Shown piece after piece: positions 1 to 12,497 of a stretch of DNA of 64,000 bases. The position numbers and the translations under genes were made by a program. Origin of the DNA: Glandiceps talaboti (Eukaryota > Hemichordata > Enteropneusta > Spengelidae); NCBI RefSeq assembly GCF_964340395.1, contig NC_135552.1, positions 8,395,994-8,459,993 on the forward strand, in the 5' to 3' direction. The first letter of the stretch is position 1. Each line of letters starts with the position of its first letter. The notes under the pieces were generated by a model. That model had not been told where the DNA came from, made no database searches, and saw only the letters and a list, made by a program, of their open reading frames with translations.

Positions 1-311
1 CTGTTACACTGATGTCCATTGCATGCAAGTACACTATATGGATGATAGAATCGGCAACATGTAAAGTATCACCGGGTACTTGTAATATGCAAATGTTTTC
101 TCACCATGAACCAATCATTGCTTATCAAATACATTGCATCTATATTCCAGGTGTTAGTTTAAGTCTGTAGAATGATGGACGAGCTTTTTCTTGTATCACC
201 TGGTTGTTGCATCAATTCAAATTAATACAGGTAAACCAATCAGAACACTTCTTTTTTTGGGTTGGGTTCAAAGGCCACAATCCATTTTGCATCCAAGGAA
301 ACAAACTAAGT
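1..311. other. Upstream sequence of first C1GALT1-like gene
   Basis: No coding exon or clear repeat is seen. The reading frame of the first exon stays open upstream to about 204 but has no ATG there, so the ATG at 312 is the first credible start. The stretch should hold 5' UTR and perhaps promoter, but no definite promoter motif was found. Confidence 0.4.
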
Positions 312-3300
312 ATGACGGAGACGGAAAAATCGCTATCCATTCATTTTAAAGTGACACGAAGAACACTGTTTTTCTGCTTTTTGACTGCTGTTGTTTGCGT
401 GTTTACATATCAAATGTACATGGAGAAAACATGGTACTTGAACAACAGTGTGTTGAAGAGAATTTCACATGAAACGTCTGTAGAAGACATAGGAATGCAC
501 AGGACGTCATCAAGACCACTGTTGGCTTACAATGACGTGATTGAAACTAACAAAACTGAATATGGTTTGTATAATCATAAATATATGTGAAGTAGTTTTA
601 TTGCTTGGAACACGTAGTGTTTCTTAGCACGTCGTTTTCCATGTCTACAGGCTCAAAATATAACAATGTCGTTACTTGACTGTATTCCTCTACCTGTATC
701 TGACAAAAAATGTCTCACAGAGTGTATTGATGCATTTGTAGTAGCAGGATTCGTGTGTTATTTTCCCACGGAAAGCAACAATCAAAGCAATAATACGTGT
801 CCGTGTGGTTTTATTAAACATTTCGTCAGTGACGATCTAAAGTAGTTTATTTTATTGTCACCAATACTTTAGGACTGGTTTGAATGTATAGTAACTTAAC
901 TATGTGATGGTTTCCGTAGAATTTCGACTGCATCCATTTGTGGGTGAGAAAACTCAAATCATTGCGCCAATGGCGTTATAGCATAGCTGTATTTGGCTGT
1001 TGCTATTGGCATGGTCTTGCTGCTAGGCATATTTGCTTACATTATTTACTTACATACCCATGTCACGTTTCATCTTTGCAATATACTAAGACATCATCAT
1101 TTTGACTGTTGCTATGGGCGTGGTCTTGTTGCTAGTTATATTTGCATACATATTTTGAATCTTTATTCATTTACCCAGCCATCCCTGTTGTTATCTTTGT
1201 AATATGCACAATCATTTCACTGTTGGCAAGGGAGTGGTCATAGTTGCCAGGGCTAGTTGTGCCAAAATGTTTTGAACAATAACTTCAGAATAACACCTCC
1301 AGAAATATTCCACTTATGCTCCAACCAAATTTCAGCCTCATCTGTTAAGTAGTTATGGAATTATAGATTTTTAACCAAAAAGACACATTCTTAGCCCTAA
1401 TTTGCATATCACTGATTGGATCACCATGTCATGAACAAATCTTAATTTAAACACCTTTAAGAATGTTCCCACAAACAGATGGATGAACAGACAGATGGAT
1501 GAACAGACAGATGGATGAAGAGACACCACACCATGCATATAGCACTTGAACTTCATGTGCTAACTTAACTTGAGACAGAAATCAACATCCTTACAAAAAT
1601 ACAAATATTCTTCCCAGTGGTTTTTGACTTTTAAGTTTCATTAAGTTTCATTAAGTTTAAGTCAACCACAGATAGGCACACAGACAGATATATAGATCGA
1701 TAGATAGATAGATAGATAGATAGACAAGACTCTTTATCATGTCTATAGCATGAATGAACCTGTTTTAATCATAGACAGTGTCTATGATTTAATTCAGCTG
1801 TGCAAAAACAGTGTTTCCAAGCAACCTCAACAGATGTCAATCTTGATGCTTAACATGATGTGAAGTAGCCCATAAAAGATTGAATGATTTCATCAATAAA
1901 ACAATACAATTTCATTTCTAGGCTGAGTCAAAGCATTTTCTCACACCAAGAATCACGTTTTTTTACCCAAAACACACACCTGTGATGCGATCATTTTGCT
2001 TTGAACAATTTCCCAACTAGACTCCAAAATTAATGTCCCCTCCAAATACCAAGGCAATCGGTCCAGCGGTTTTTGAGTTTAAGTTGTTTACACGCACACA
2101 TCCACAGAGTACAGACAGGCAGACACTTAGCAATGCCTATGGTAATAAATCACAAATAACATTTATTATTGGGCCTGCAGTCTAAAATCAGCAACCCAAT
2201 GCAATCATGATTTCAACTGTTAGAGTACTTATGGACAGTATGAACCTCTGATCAACATGTAGATTTGAAAGATGTATAACTGGTATGCCAACATCAATGT
2301 AACATGGATGTTAAAAATAGCAATGCAGTATAGGTTTTCATGATATGCCAGTACACAAGCTTTTTCCCACAGCCACGTACCAGCTATATGACACCCCCCA
2401 CCCCACCCCATCCCACCATTTCTGTTGATCTCGGGACTGTAGCATCTGATGGTGACAGCATCCCTTATCTTTCATGGGGATGTATCAATAATGGAAAGAG
2501 CCCTTGGACAGTGATCATGAATTAGCCAAAAACAGTTCACTTTCAATTGTTATAGTAGGTAACAATTACTTTGCCCCATCCCAACCCACACATGGTACTG
2601 CTAAGTACTATCTGATACTACTACCAAACCAGAGTGACTATCGAGTTTTCAATTAATAGGCAAAGCCGATAAGCTCGCACAGGGTAGATTCATTTGCCTG
2701 GGCTGCCTCACAATGATATTGTAGATAGCGCCCCCCCCCCCGCGCATGCGTAGTCATTGCGCCGCAATGCATCCTTGGGTAAAACCACATCAAAAAAAGT
2801 CACATAGTTCATAGGAACGCATGCGTACTAGTCATTGAGCCGCTATGCGACCTATTATACAAATTAGGCGACACAAGGTCTGTATTACAGATTAGTACAT
2901 AAAATAAAATATAGACACTGACAGTGAGCAAATAAAACGGGTACATTTTATGTCACTGTAAACACAAAGCAATATCTCAGTGTAGGTTGAAACAAAGAAG
3001 ATTCAAACACAGACCTGTTAAATTTTTTTGAATGTGTTGACAGTGAGATAAATGTAATATTCACGTGCGTGCGCCCTATCAGTGCCTGTATTTTGTTTGT
3101 GCATTTCATAATAAAAAAATGTTAGATGTAGAAAACATTGTACCACCTAATAGAGAACTTGCAATCCAGACTGGTCATGCTCAAATGCAAAGGACTATGG
3201 GATTATCTGTGGTTATCGTAATACCTATTCTGGAGCTACTGATAAATTAAACCTCCCACAATGGTCTGGGTAACTATTGAATTGATTATTTGTGGTTACA

Positions 3301-4157
3301 AACAATGTATTATTGAAACTCTATAGTCATTCTGGTTTGGTAGTAACTATCTTCTGAATGAAACTACATTTTCCACCTATTAAATTTGTATTTTAACCTT
3401 ATCAACAAATTGTTCCTCATCCTATAGTATCCACGCTTAGTGATGAAGTAAACATGGTAACAGTGTTATGTTGGGTAATGACGTCACCATCAACAGGTTG
3501 GAGGTTGAAAGCTGTTCAAGACACGTGGACTCGTCGCTGTGATAAAGTATTGTACATGAGTAGCTCGAGCGATACATCAGAGTCTGTGATTGGTCTAAAT
3601 GTTTCCGAAGGTCATAGAAATCTATGGGGTAAAACAAAGGCTGCCTTCAGATACATCTACAAGTATCATTTCGGTGACGCTGATTGGTTCCTCAAAACTG
3701 ATGACGACACATACGTCCTCGTAGAAAATCTACGCGACATGTTACGTCATTATAATCCCAACCAACCCCTCCTTTTGGGTCACCGGTTCCATCACCCGAC
3801 CAAGGGAAATCAAAGTTATATGAGTGGCGGAGCCGGTTACGTTCTCAGTAAGGCTGCACTGCAAAAGTTGGTTGAACTTGGTCTACCCGATGAAAAGAAG
3901 TGTCCATTTGGTGACAAGGGAGCTGAAGATAGATTAATAGGGAAGTGTTTGGAGAGTGTTGGAGTCGTTCACGGAGACACGAGAGATGGAAATGGTAGAC
4001 AAAGGTTCCTGCCGTTGTATTTGACGAGTTACTTCAGTAAACATTTACCGAAGTGGCTCTACAAGTTTGATTTTTATCCATTGATCAAGGTATGTATCAG
4101 TTGTTCTTTAAAAATCTCATCCTTCGATATCCAAAGATTATGACAGACAAATGAATG

Positions 4158-4228
<71 letters not shown>

Positions 4229-4757
4229 AGTAGAGTGGTTGATATATTAATTGGTTTCCATTATTGGGAATAGATATAGACGAACAATATAGATGATATG
4301 GGGGGGGGGCGAAAGCGTCATAGATAGACCCCATGTCGTAGCGTATGGATTGTAAATTCAGAGCTAGCATTCCTCATTCTCGCAAACCTATTTTTCTGGA
4401 GACGCAACGAAAAATGATAGCCTCTCGGAGGGTGCCGTAAAGAGGCCTCTGTGTGGTTTACGGCGATGGCATTTCTCCTTCATGGTGAATTTGAATTGGT
4501 ATTACTAGTTACTCCTTGTTCCATACTCAACATACATGAACTTCACCGATTTTGAAGAATGCTTTAACATTTGGTTCTATTCCCAGGGTTATCGGTGTTG
4601 TTCTGATGACCTCATTACGATTCATTACGTTACACCAGTCAATATGTATATATTGGACTATCTTGTATATCACGTGACTCCGTATCGGGATCGGTTTCCA
4701 GTGCTAGTGGAAAGCAACTCGAGGAATAACAGGTCAAAGAAAAATGTAACTTCTTAG
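312..4757 (+). CDS. C1GALT1: C1GALT1-like core 1 beta-1,3-galactosyltransferase (copy 1)
   Basis: Three coding exons: 312-564, 3428-4089 and 4587-4757. Splice sites are gtttgt, tag, gtatgt and cag, and phases join (1+2, then 0), giving 361 residues, close to the usual length of about 363. The enzyme transfers galactose from UDP-Gal to GalNAc-Ser/Thr in the Golgi, making core 1 (T antigen) O-glycans. It is a type II membrane protein with a hydrophobic anchor near residues 18-37. Family marks are WGKTKAAF, the metal-binding DDDTY at about 176-180, SGGAGYVLS and the C-terminal CCSD at 309-312, which opens the last exon just as in the second copy. The family is clear by recognition. Whether it makes core 1 or a related linkage cannot be read from sequence. 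Confidence 0.9.
1262..2130. repeat. Dispersed repeat fragments ending in CAGACAGA-type microsatellite
   Basis: Intron 1 holds three related pieces (about 1262-1520, 1600-1735 and 1925-2130). Each resembles a block in which a phrase like accaaatttca or ccaaggcaatcg leads to ccagcggtttttgag, then (ACAG/GATA)n. A fourth copy lies near 62690-62860. The pattern fits a dispersed non-autonomous element whose tail seeds microsatellites. Its class is not resolved. Confidence 0.5.
2616..3350. repeat. MITE-like element with inverted ends (TACTACCAAACCAG)
   Basis: Near 2616-2660 the sequence actaccaaaccagagtga is matched in reverse complement near 3315-3350 (tcattctggtttggtagt), with further similarity over about 40 bases. 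The roughly 735-bp interior has no credible gene. It includes a C-tract and two similar segments with gcatgcgta. It sits in intron 1 of the first C1GALT1-like gene. No clean target-site duplication was identified. Confidence 0.6.
4154..4208. repeat. (GATT)n microsatellite
   Basis: About 14 units of the tetranucleotide lie in intron 2 of the first C1GALT1-like gene, just after the donor at 4090. Confidence 0.95.
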
Positions 4758-4892
4758 CGTATTTATATTATTTGATATTTTTAGGAAATATTCTGTTGCA
4801 AAATACAGTTATCGACCCACCAAAATCTTTTATCTTATAACTCGCGCATATTATCGCCATCTAATTCAAATTATGTCAAGAAGATAAAACAA

Positions 4893-4972
4893 AATCCTAC
4901 ATTTGCAGTTACTAAGTTCGATGGCCATCTGCAATCCTACATTTGCAGTTACTAAGTTCGATGGCCATCTGC
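4893..4972. repeat. Perfect 40-bp tandem duplication
   Basis: The 40-bp unit at 4893-4932, beginning aatcctacatttgcagtt, is repeated exactly at 4933-4972. It lies just downstream of the first C1GALT1-like gene. Perfect identity implies a recent event. Confidence 0.95.
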
Positions 4973-6464
4973 AATCTGGATTAAGTTTCTCAGTTTTATA
5001 AATTTGTATCCGCTTTGTAATTGCTGTACGTGTCTATTTTCAGCTTTGAAAGCGGTTATATTTCCATTTTCCGTAATTAATGCCAAGAAGCTCTTTGATC
5101 TTACATCTTTGAGATACATCTGAACGTACGTTGCATTGAAACATATTCAGAATATAATGACGTGCTAATCCGTGACAAATTGCTGCGTTTGTTTTTCATA
5201 CTTAACTAGAGAGGGTACCCCTTTTTTACATATTGAATGTTGAAAAGATCTAGAAACAAAGCAAAAAGCAAGAAGAGTGTTACTGCTTATGTCTCATGCA
5301 GTGTTCGGGGGTTGAAAAGAGGATGGACGCAGTTTGTCACGGATTCTTTGCTGCAAGATGTCGCGCTCGATTTTAAAGTGACACAAGCTTAGTTTATAAG
5401 CGACTTGACTCAAGTGACAATACTTAGATAAAACCACTAGTATCAGATTAATGGCATGCTTTTCTATGGCACTGAAACCGTATTCTGTGGTTGTTAGCAC
5501 ACTTGGCAGCGTTACATACAGTGGTTTCCTCTACAGTTCTGAGTATATAAGTATAAAAATATACTGTTGAGTCGATTATTGTATTATTACATATGTACCA
5601 AAGATTATTATTATTTCCTAACTGTAGAATCGATGGTAAGAAATCGTTTGCCATACAGAAAATTGCAAAAGGATATAATTGAAATGACTGAATAAAAGTA
5701 CTATGTAAACTCAATTTAAAACGTTTTATCATCATTAAATACGGGCTCCTTTTTACATTCTCATCCAATAACTTTTTACAACCACGTACAAAATTAATAA
5801 AAAGGGAAGTTGAAAAAATAGGCAAGAGTGTGCTGAGGATTGTGGGATATATAATTAATTTCTGTCACGTACTCCAACTTCCGTCAAGCAGAAAATGTTT
5901 TGTCCGCGAATGTTGATGTTTTGTTCCCGGACATTAATGTTGCCCCGTGTTAAGTAAATCTCCACGATAAGAAAAGGAGGTCATAAGGTGACTAATAGTG
6001 TTTCTGTAATCAAAGTACAAGATATTAATGGGACATTTAATCACTTCTCGCGCCAATTCACAGTTTTTTCACACAACAATGGTGTTCTACTCTAAGGATG
6101 GATTTTTAAGTCTTGTAACAACACTTTAGAAGTTGGTTCTAATGTTTCATAATATTCTATCAACTATTAAACATTTTATCCTGCAACTTAAGTGTTAGCA
6201 CTCGAAAATAAAGTTTGGTCCTCAAGAATTAAGAATCTCGTTTTGCAAATTAATTTTCTGCTCTGTAAAAAAAAAGAAATCTTAGAAATTTTAACTTTTT
6301 TCTTTGATATTTTTATTTTTAATGTTATCCTTATATTAGATATTTTGCTCAATATTTATTCCCCAAATTTATTGTTCGTCTGTCACATAAAGGTGCGGTA
6401 CCACTTTATCCTAGTAGGTGAAGTGAAACAAGAATGCATACATTGGTTTAATACTTTGTTTCAG
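4973..6464. other. Intergenic, no gene recognised
   Basis: This AT-rich stretch lies between the first C1GALT1-like gene and the sialyltransferase. No conserved exon was recognised. The missing 5' exon of the sialyltransferase, which should encode a membrane anchor, may be in it, but no candidate had a fitting donor and phase. Confidence 0.4.
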
Positions 6465-6541
6465 ATTCATAAGTGTTTCGCCGTTCATGCTGGTAATAAA
6501 ACTCCAGTCAAACAACTTAATCAGTCCATATCTCTATCAAG
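6465..6541 (+). pseudogene. Decayed copy of sialyltransferase exon (sialylmotif L part)
   Basis: This 77-base segment still has exon-like borders (tttcag before, gtaaaa after). Its 3' half closely matches the real exon at 11028-11117, sharing atgctggtaataa, a run resembling aacttaatcagtcc, and tatcaag. It is 13 bases shorter than the real 90-base exon, so it could not keep frame between the same neighbours. It lies upstream of the first recognised sialyltransferase exon, so it looks like the relic of an older duplication. Use as an alternative exon is possible but unlikely. Confidence 0.6.
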
Positions 6542-6597
6542 GTAAAAGACAGCATCCCAAACGTTGTCGTTGGCGACTCAGCAGAGCACATGCAACC

Positions 6598-6636
6598 ACT
6601 ACTACCACCACCACCACCACCACCACCACCACCACC
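6598..6636. repeat. (ACC)n microsatellite
   Basis: About 12 ACC units. They give false open frames of Thr or Val on the two strands. Confidence 0.9.
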
Positions 6637-7149
6637 GTTGAGCAGGTTTCGATTCTCAAGGTGAAAAGAAAAACCACTAACACTTGCAACATTTTAGTTA
6701 ACATTATAATATGATATAAACAAAACATTGTTTGGCTCAACAAAAATCTTATCAACATTGCTACATTTTATCATCTGGTTCAACAAAAATCTACCAACAG
6801 TGCTACATTTTATAGCCAGGCTCAACCGAATGTTATCAACAGAAATATTTGTTGAGCTTGCCAAGATGATAAAATGTAGCAATATATATGTCATTAAGAT
6901 TCCTTTTTAATCAGATGATAAAGTGTAGCAGCGTTTTTGTCAGATTTTTGTCGAGCTGAACGTTTTGTTTCAGATTTAAAGTGATTTTCATTGTAGTTCA
7001 GTGTGTTTACATTTATCTGATTTTAACAAAAGTAAATGTTTTCTGAAAAAGAAGGAAAGGGATTATTAGGTTTCTAAGGTTCAACTGGGAATATTTCTGT
7101 AAATTTAACTTCGATAATATCATTGGCAGTGATTTTGAATTGATCAAAG

Positions 7150-10100
7150 ACATATACCTTAAATGATAAAACCTATTTGTACTTGCACACAAACAGTATC
7201 AATGCACATACAGATGAAAAGGATATCTATATCAATGTGACACTAAAATACCAACCTATGATGAAAGACGAAAATATCAACAAATTAGCAAATAGTATTG
7301 TAGAAAGGTTACATCTCCCATGGAAACAACATGATTCCAACAGAGATAAAATACGGTAAGTCTATGAGAACTAATCCAAACGAGAACACAATATTAAAGT
7401 AACAAACATGGATTTCGACTTTGTTGTTTCACATTGTTTTTTCAAGTGGAAAAACGTAGTAAAGGTGTTGACTTAAAATCTAAAATAAATACCTGTTCTC
7501 ATCCATCATGGCCATTTTTAACAAATATACACCCATACCCTAGAATACCTCCATCATGCTTGTTGCTAATAAAACAGTTACAACGAGAACAACATGGAAA
7601 ATTAATAGTAACTTCTCATGTCTTCACCCTGCAGTATTCAACCATTCTTGCCTCAATTCCATGACTTCCAGTCCACAAACGACTTTGTGAACAGGACGTA
7701 TCTCTAGTGTTAAACCATACAATATTTTATCTTTCTAATAGTGGTATATTGTCAGTTGCTTATTTTACAAACCAGTACAACACAAATAAACAAACGTCAG
7801 TGCTGAAATGAAGAATAGAATTAAATAAAATATTAACAGCAAAGTTGACAATGCATTTTCTCTTAAGTTGCTCTTGGTATTGTTACAAACTCCTTGATTA
7901 CTATTTGCAGAGTATGTGAAGAATGTTGGTAAGTTGCTGTCTTTAATTATATGCAAAGCAAATAAGTAATCTGTTTTGCATATAAGTAATAGCATAGCAA
8001 CTACACTATTTACAAATTAAAATTTCTACTTGTATTAATAAACTGGTTTTTTTTGTGGAAGTGAAACTTATATAAAGGCTCTGTTCCGATTGTAAGTATA
8101 AACTCAGAGTCCATGAATATTCATTATCAGATTACTTATTAACACTATTGTGTTTATATCTATTTATACTTTATCACAGAAAACAACTAGCTAAGGTGTC
8201 CACTATCCAGAAGCAATTCAGCTTAACTCAACAAAATGTCAAAGTGGGAACACGGATAAAAACATCTATTAGTAACCATTCATTACCAATGACAAAAGCC
8301 ATTTACACATATCTATCCAAGGTAAATTGGTCTTTGATTATGTCCTAACTTTTAAGTCACTGTGGCACAATCTGTTATTTTCTTGACAGTATTTTCATTC
8401 CAGTAAATTACTGGAGTGAAAATACTTTCATACAAGAATAACTTAAAAGAGAACTCCACTCCCTGAAATAAAGGTATTTTCATTAACATTGGGTTCTTGA
8501 GAGTCATTTCATGATTTTATATCATATAACTTTTGCGTAATTGCCAAGAAACACCTAATTGAAAGTCTACTTTACAGCTATTATTCTCACACTGATCCAT
8601 CATTGCCTTGTGGTACTTAACAGATGACCTACCTAATGTATTCTAGATCTGATGCATACTGAATATTCATGACTCCTAAGTGCTTATTATCGCTAGATAA
8701 ATAATCACAATTTGCGTTATAAGAAATCAATAAACGATTCTTCAGGACCTAAAGTTTATGAAAATGCATCTTTTTCCTGGAGTGCTATTCCCCTTTAACC
8801 ATACAAGCATGATGTGATTGTCAACGCATGCCTTCGATGCCATTCCTAACTACCAGGTTTATGTTCTGCCGATCGAAATTGGTGGTTAAGTGTTCATCAG
8901 TATGTAGAATACAATAGGTATATCTTTTTAAAAACTATAAACTCACCTTGGGTCCCCTTTAACGTAGAATGTATCCCAGGGACCAATTTCCATGAAAATC
9001 AAAAGTTCTTAAAATCTCATCAAAGTTTGCCATATGAAAGTTTGTTCTTGGCCTTTTTAAAATAATAAAACACATTTGGAGTTTTACAATCTTGTTTTCA
9101 ATGTAAATTGACAGTCTTTTGTGGGTCCGCACCCAAAAATCAATTACCCAATACATCCCGATTTCGACCGGTTTCTGTACTACTTTTCGATAATTACGTT
9201 TAATTATTTGAAATTTAATAATAATTTCAGTGAAAATACTGTTGGGTGTCTGATCGAAAAAATAACACTCCAGTTACGGCTAGTGCAGCTTTAATATAAA
9301 TATAAAATTAATATAAAATTAAGGTAAACTAAGCAAACAAAAGTAATTTCTTTCACACAAAAACTGAGACAATTTAGATTTTGATCAATAGAATTTTATT
9401 AATCGTTGACAATATTTCCTTAGTACATAGGATTTAACATTAACTTTTCTATCAATAAACAGAACGAATTGTTTGGCAGGAAGAAATTTAATTCATGCAG
9501 TATTGTTGGCAGTAGTGGAATTCTACAAGGTAGTGGATGTGGGCGACAAATTGACATGGCAGATGCTGTTTTCAGGTAGGTTTATTTTGTAGTATATCAT
9601 CAGAGGGTGGTGAATATCTGAACAAGCCTCTCGGCAATATCTTTGGATAGAGGGATTGGGAGAGATGAGAGAACCACATTCAGCAAAAGTGAGATGGCAA
9701 AAAAATTGTAAGCACCTCCATCCATATATGTGATTGGTAGACATAAGGAAGCCTTCAATAATTACAAAGGGGAGGGGAGAGGGTCGAGGAAATTACGAAT
9801 CGGTCCTCAGAGGAGGACCATATTTAGAAAATGTATTTTGGGGAGGGTCACTTTTTACTTTGACTCATATTTTTATCTAAATTTGCATTATTTTGTGGTT
9901 TTGGCATGATCCCACCGCTGCCACTGGGCTTAATCATACTGATACCCTATCCCACCACTGCCACCATTGTACAGTAATATCATAACATATCAGTGAAATG
10001 CAGTGAATTAACTGTTACTTGTAATGTGAGGAGAGGAGTGGGTTTTACAGTAGTAAAGGGGTAATAGTGTGGCAAGATATTAGGGATAATGTGGTGGAGT

Positions 10101-12447
10101 GGAGATGTTGACCTCGGTCCTAGTCTTTGGGAGTTGTGGCCTTCAGCTCAGCCAATTAGATCCAAACATGCATTAATTCAATACAAACACAAACTGGTGG
10201 TAATAGTGGGAAACAACAAATACCTATAAAAACTATCAATGTGGTGGGATCTTACTACAGAAAAATTCCCTGTCTCTAGTGGGATTCGAACTCAGGACCT
10301 TCTGACTACTAATCTTGAGCTCAAAAAATTACACTACAGGGAGACAGTATTGGAAATGTCTTTCATTAAATATTTGAACAGGGATAGGGCCATATTTTAG
10401 CGAAAGGAAATTCGGGGAGGGTCACTTTTTGGCACAACGGACAAGGGGGGAATCAAGCCCGGTCTTGGTATAAAATGTGGAAACCCCCCCCCCCCCCTTG
10501 CAATTACTGAAGGCTCCCTAACATGATCGACATTACACAATGTTATTGCCATTGATTTATTACAAATGGGACTTTTTTGCATTACTTTCACAGGGTTCTT
10601 GAATCTATTTTATGTGTCAGTTTGATTTGTGAAAGCCCAAATTCCATACTCTTGAATCAGATCACAAAATTCTATCACTACTGAGATGAAGTAAAATCCT
10701 GAAGAAAAAGGTAGAAATGAATGAAAATATTGAATCTACAATAGAATTAAAAGCTGAAATTTTCTGTTTCTGTTCAAAATAAAACCTACGCAATTATGCA
10801 TAACATAGCTAAAATAAAAAATTGTTGGAGAAATATACCATTTAAATTTTGCGGTTCAAATTCCACCAAAAGTATTCTAGATGCTAGAAATAAGCTTAAG
10901 ACCACAATCAATACACTCAGTTATTCAGTATATATAAATTATGGTAGGGTATAATTATAGCATGCGGTACATTTAATCAAATTTTCAATATTATTATGAA
11001 TAAAGTTTAATCTTCTTCTTTTTTCAGATTCAATGTTCCCCCAATAGAACCTTTCACTAAAGATGCTGGTAATAAGACCACAATCAATACACTCAATCAA
11101 TCAATATATGCATCAAGGTAAAATATACAAAACACTTATTGCCCGGCTATGAGGGCAGTAATAGACGTCTATTACCACGTGGTCAGCTAGCTGTTATGTA
11201 ACTACTATTTCCAGAGGCTGAAAGTCTGAAATACTTGTTACATAACACATGGGGTAATATGACATCTACTAGTGCCCAAATAGGGCCAGGTAATAAGTGT
11301 TTTATAACACATCACATTCTAAGGCATATATTCTTTCCATATAGTCGAAGCAAATCCATGATAAGACTTCCATGCTGCTAAATGAATATTGCATAATGGA
11401 ACAGTGTCCTAATATGCAAACTTAGGTCACTATACGTCAATAGTCCATACCACGTGGTATGATCTAAGCCAATGACTGAAGGTTGTGACCATAATGACTG
11501 TATTAAATAGACGGATTATTCCAATACTGAAGGGGAGTGTAATATTCACCGGGATACCTAACAAGCGACAGAATTCTTTTGGGACTGCAAAATCAGATTG
11601 TTTTCCTCCTGATATACCCTTTAGGCAGATATATGTGACAAGGGTTGATATGCAACGCAAAATGAGGTGGTTTGGGTCTGACTTGTGTATTCCATTAGTG
11701 ATGTACGTATGGTGAAGTGTGAGAGTGTGTGTGTGTGTGTGTGCGCGTGCGTGCGTGCGTGCGTGCGTCCGTCCGTCCGTGCGTGCGTGCGTGCGTTTGC
11801 ATTTGTCAGGTTGTGTATACATGTTTGTAGCGGTGTGTGATTACTTATTGGGTATGTTACTTTTGGTGTCTCCCTTTGGAGAAATGTTCAAAGCAAAATG
11901 ATTGTACCATAAGTTTGCCTACATGGTCAAAATGTGAATTTGTGTCAACATGTTTAAATATATTGCGAGTTTGTGCTATAACTTTATTTGCAACATTGCT
12001 GGGTAGATCATAGTATGTACCCCAGGGTTATAGAGTTTGTGAATAGATTTATGTCTTGATATTTCAAGGTAACTTCCCCCAGCGGTATCTAATATCTAAG
12101 TAATACTAGAACGTGAAGTAATATAATATGTGTAAAAAGTCAGAACATGTGAATATTGACAACCATTACGACCAAGACCATGATGACGCTAAATAGTAGA
12201 ACTAGAACACATTGGTATGTGACGTAACCTAGAGAAATATGCACTGACAAATATAACCTATAGTTGGGTAAGGAATGTAGTACATGCAACATGCACTATC
12301 TGTAAACTGGAATAATATTTATTTATGACAACCAATAATATTGTTCAATGAAAATTGTGAAAATACCAAAATAATGAACTTTTATTTGATATAACAACTC
12401 TATCTGTTATGTATTTCGTCTTGAAAAAATAATGTGATACATGTACA

Positions 12448-12497
<50 letters not shown>

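Noticed and set aside
7434-7664. Extra sialyltransferase exon
   Set aside because: No family residues, and inserting it would break the good phase between 7355 and 8180.
10267-10342. Functional tRNA gene
   Set aside because: B-box and end pairing are present, but the T-stem and anticodon arm do not fold properly.
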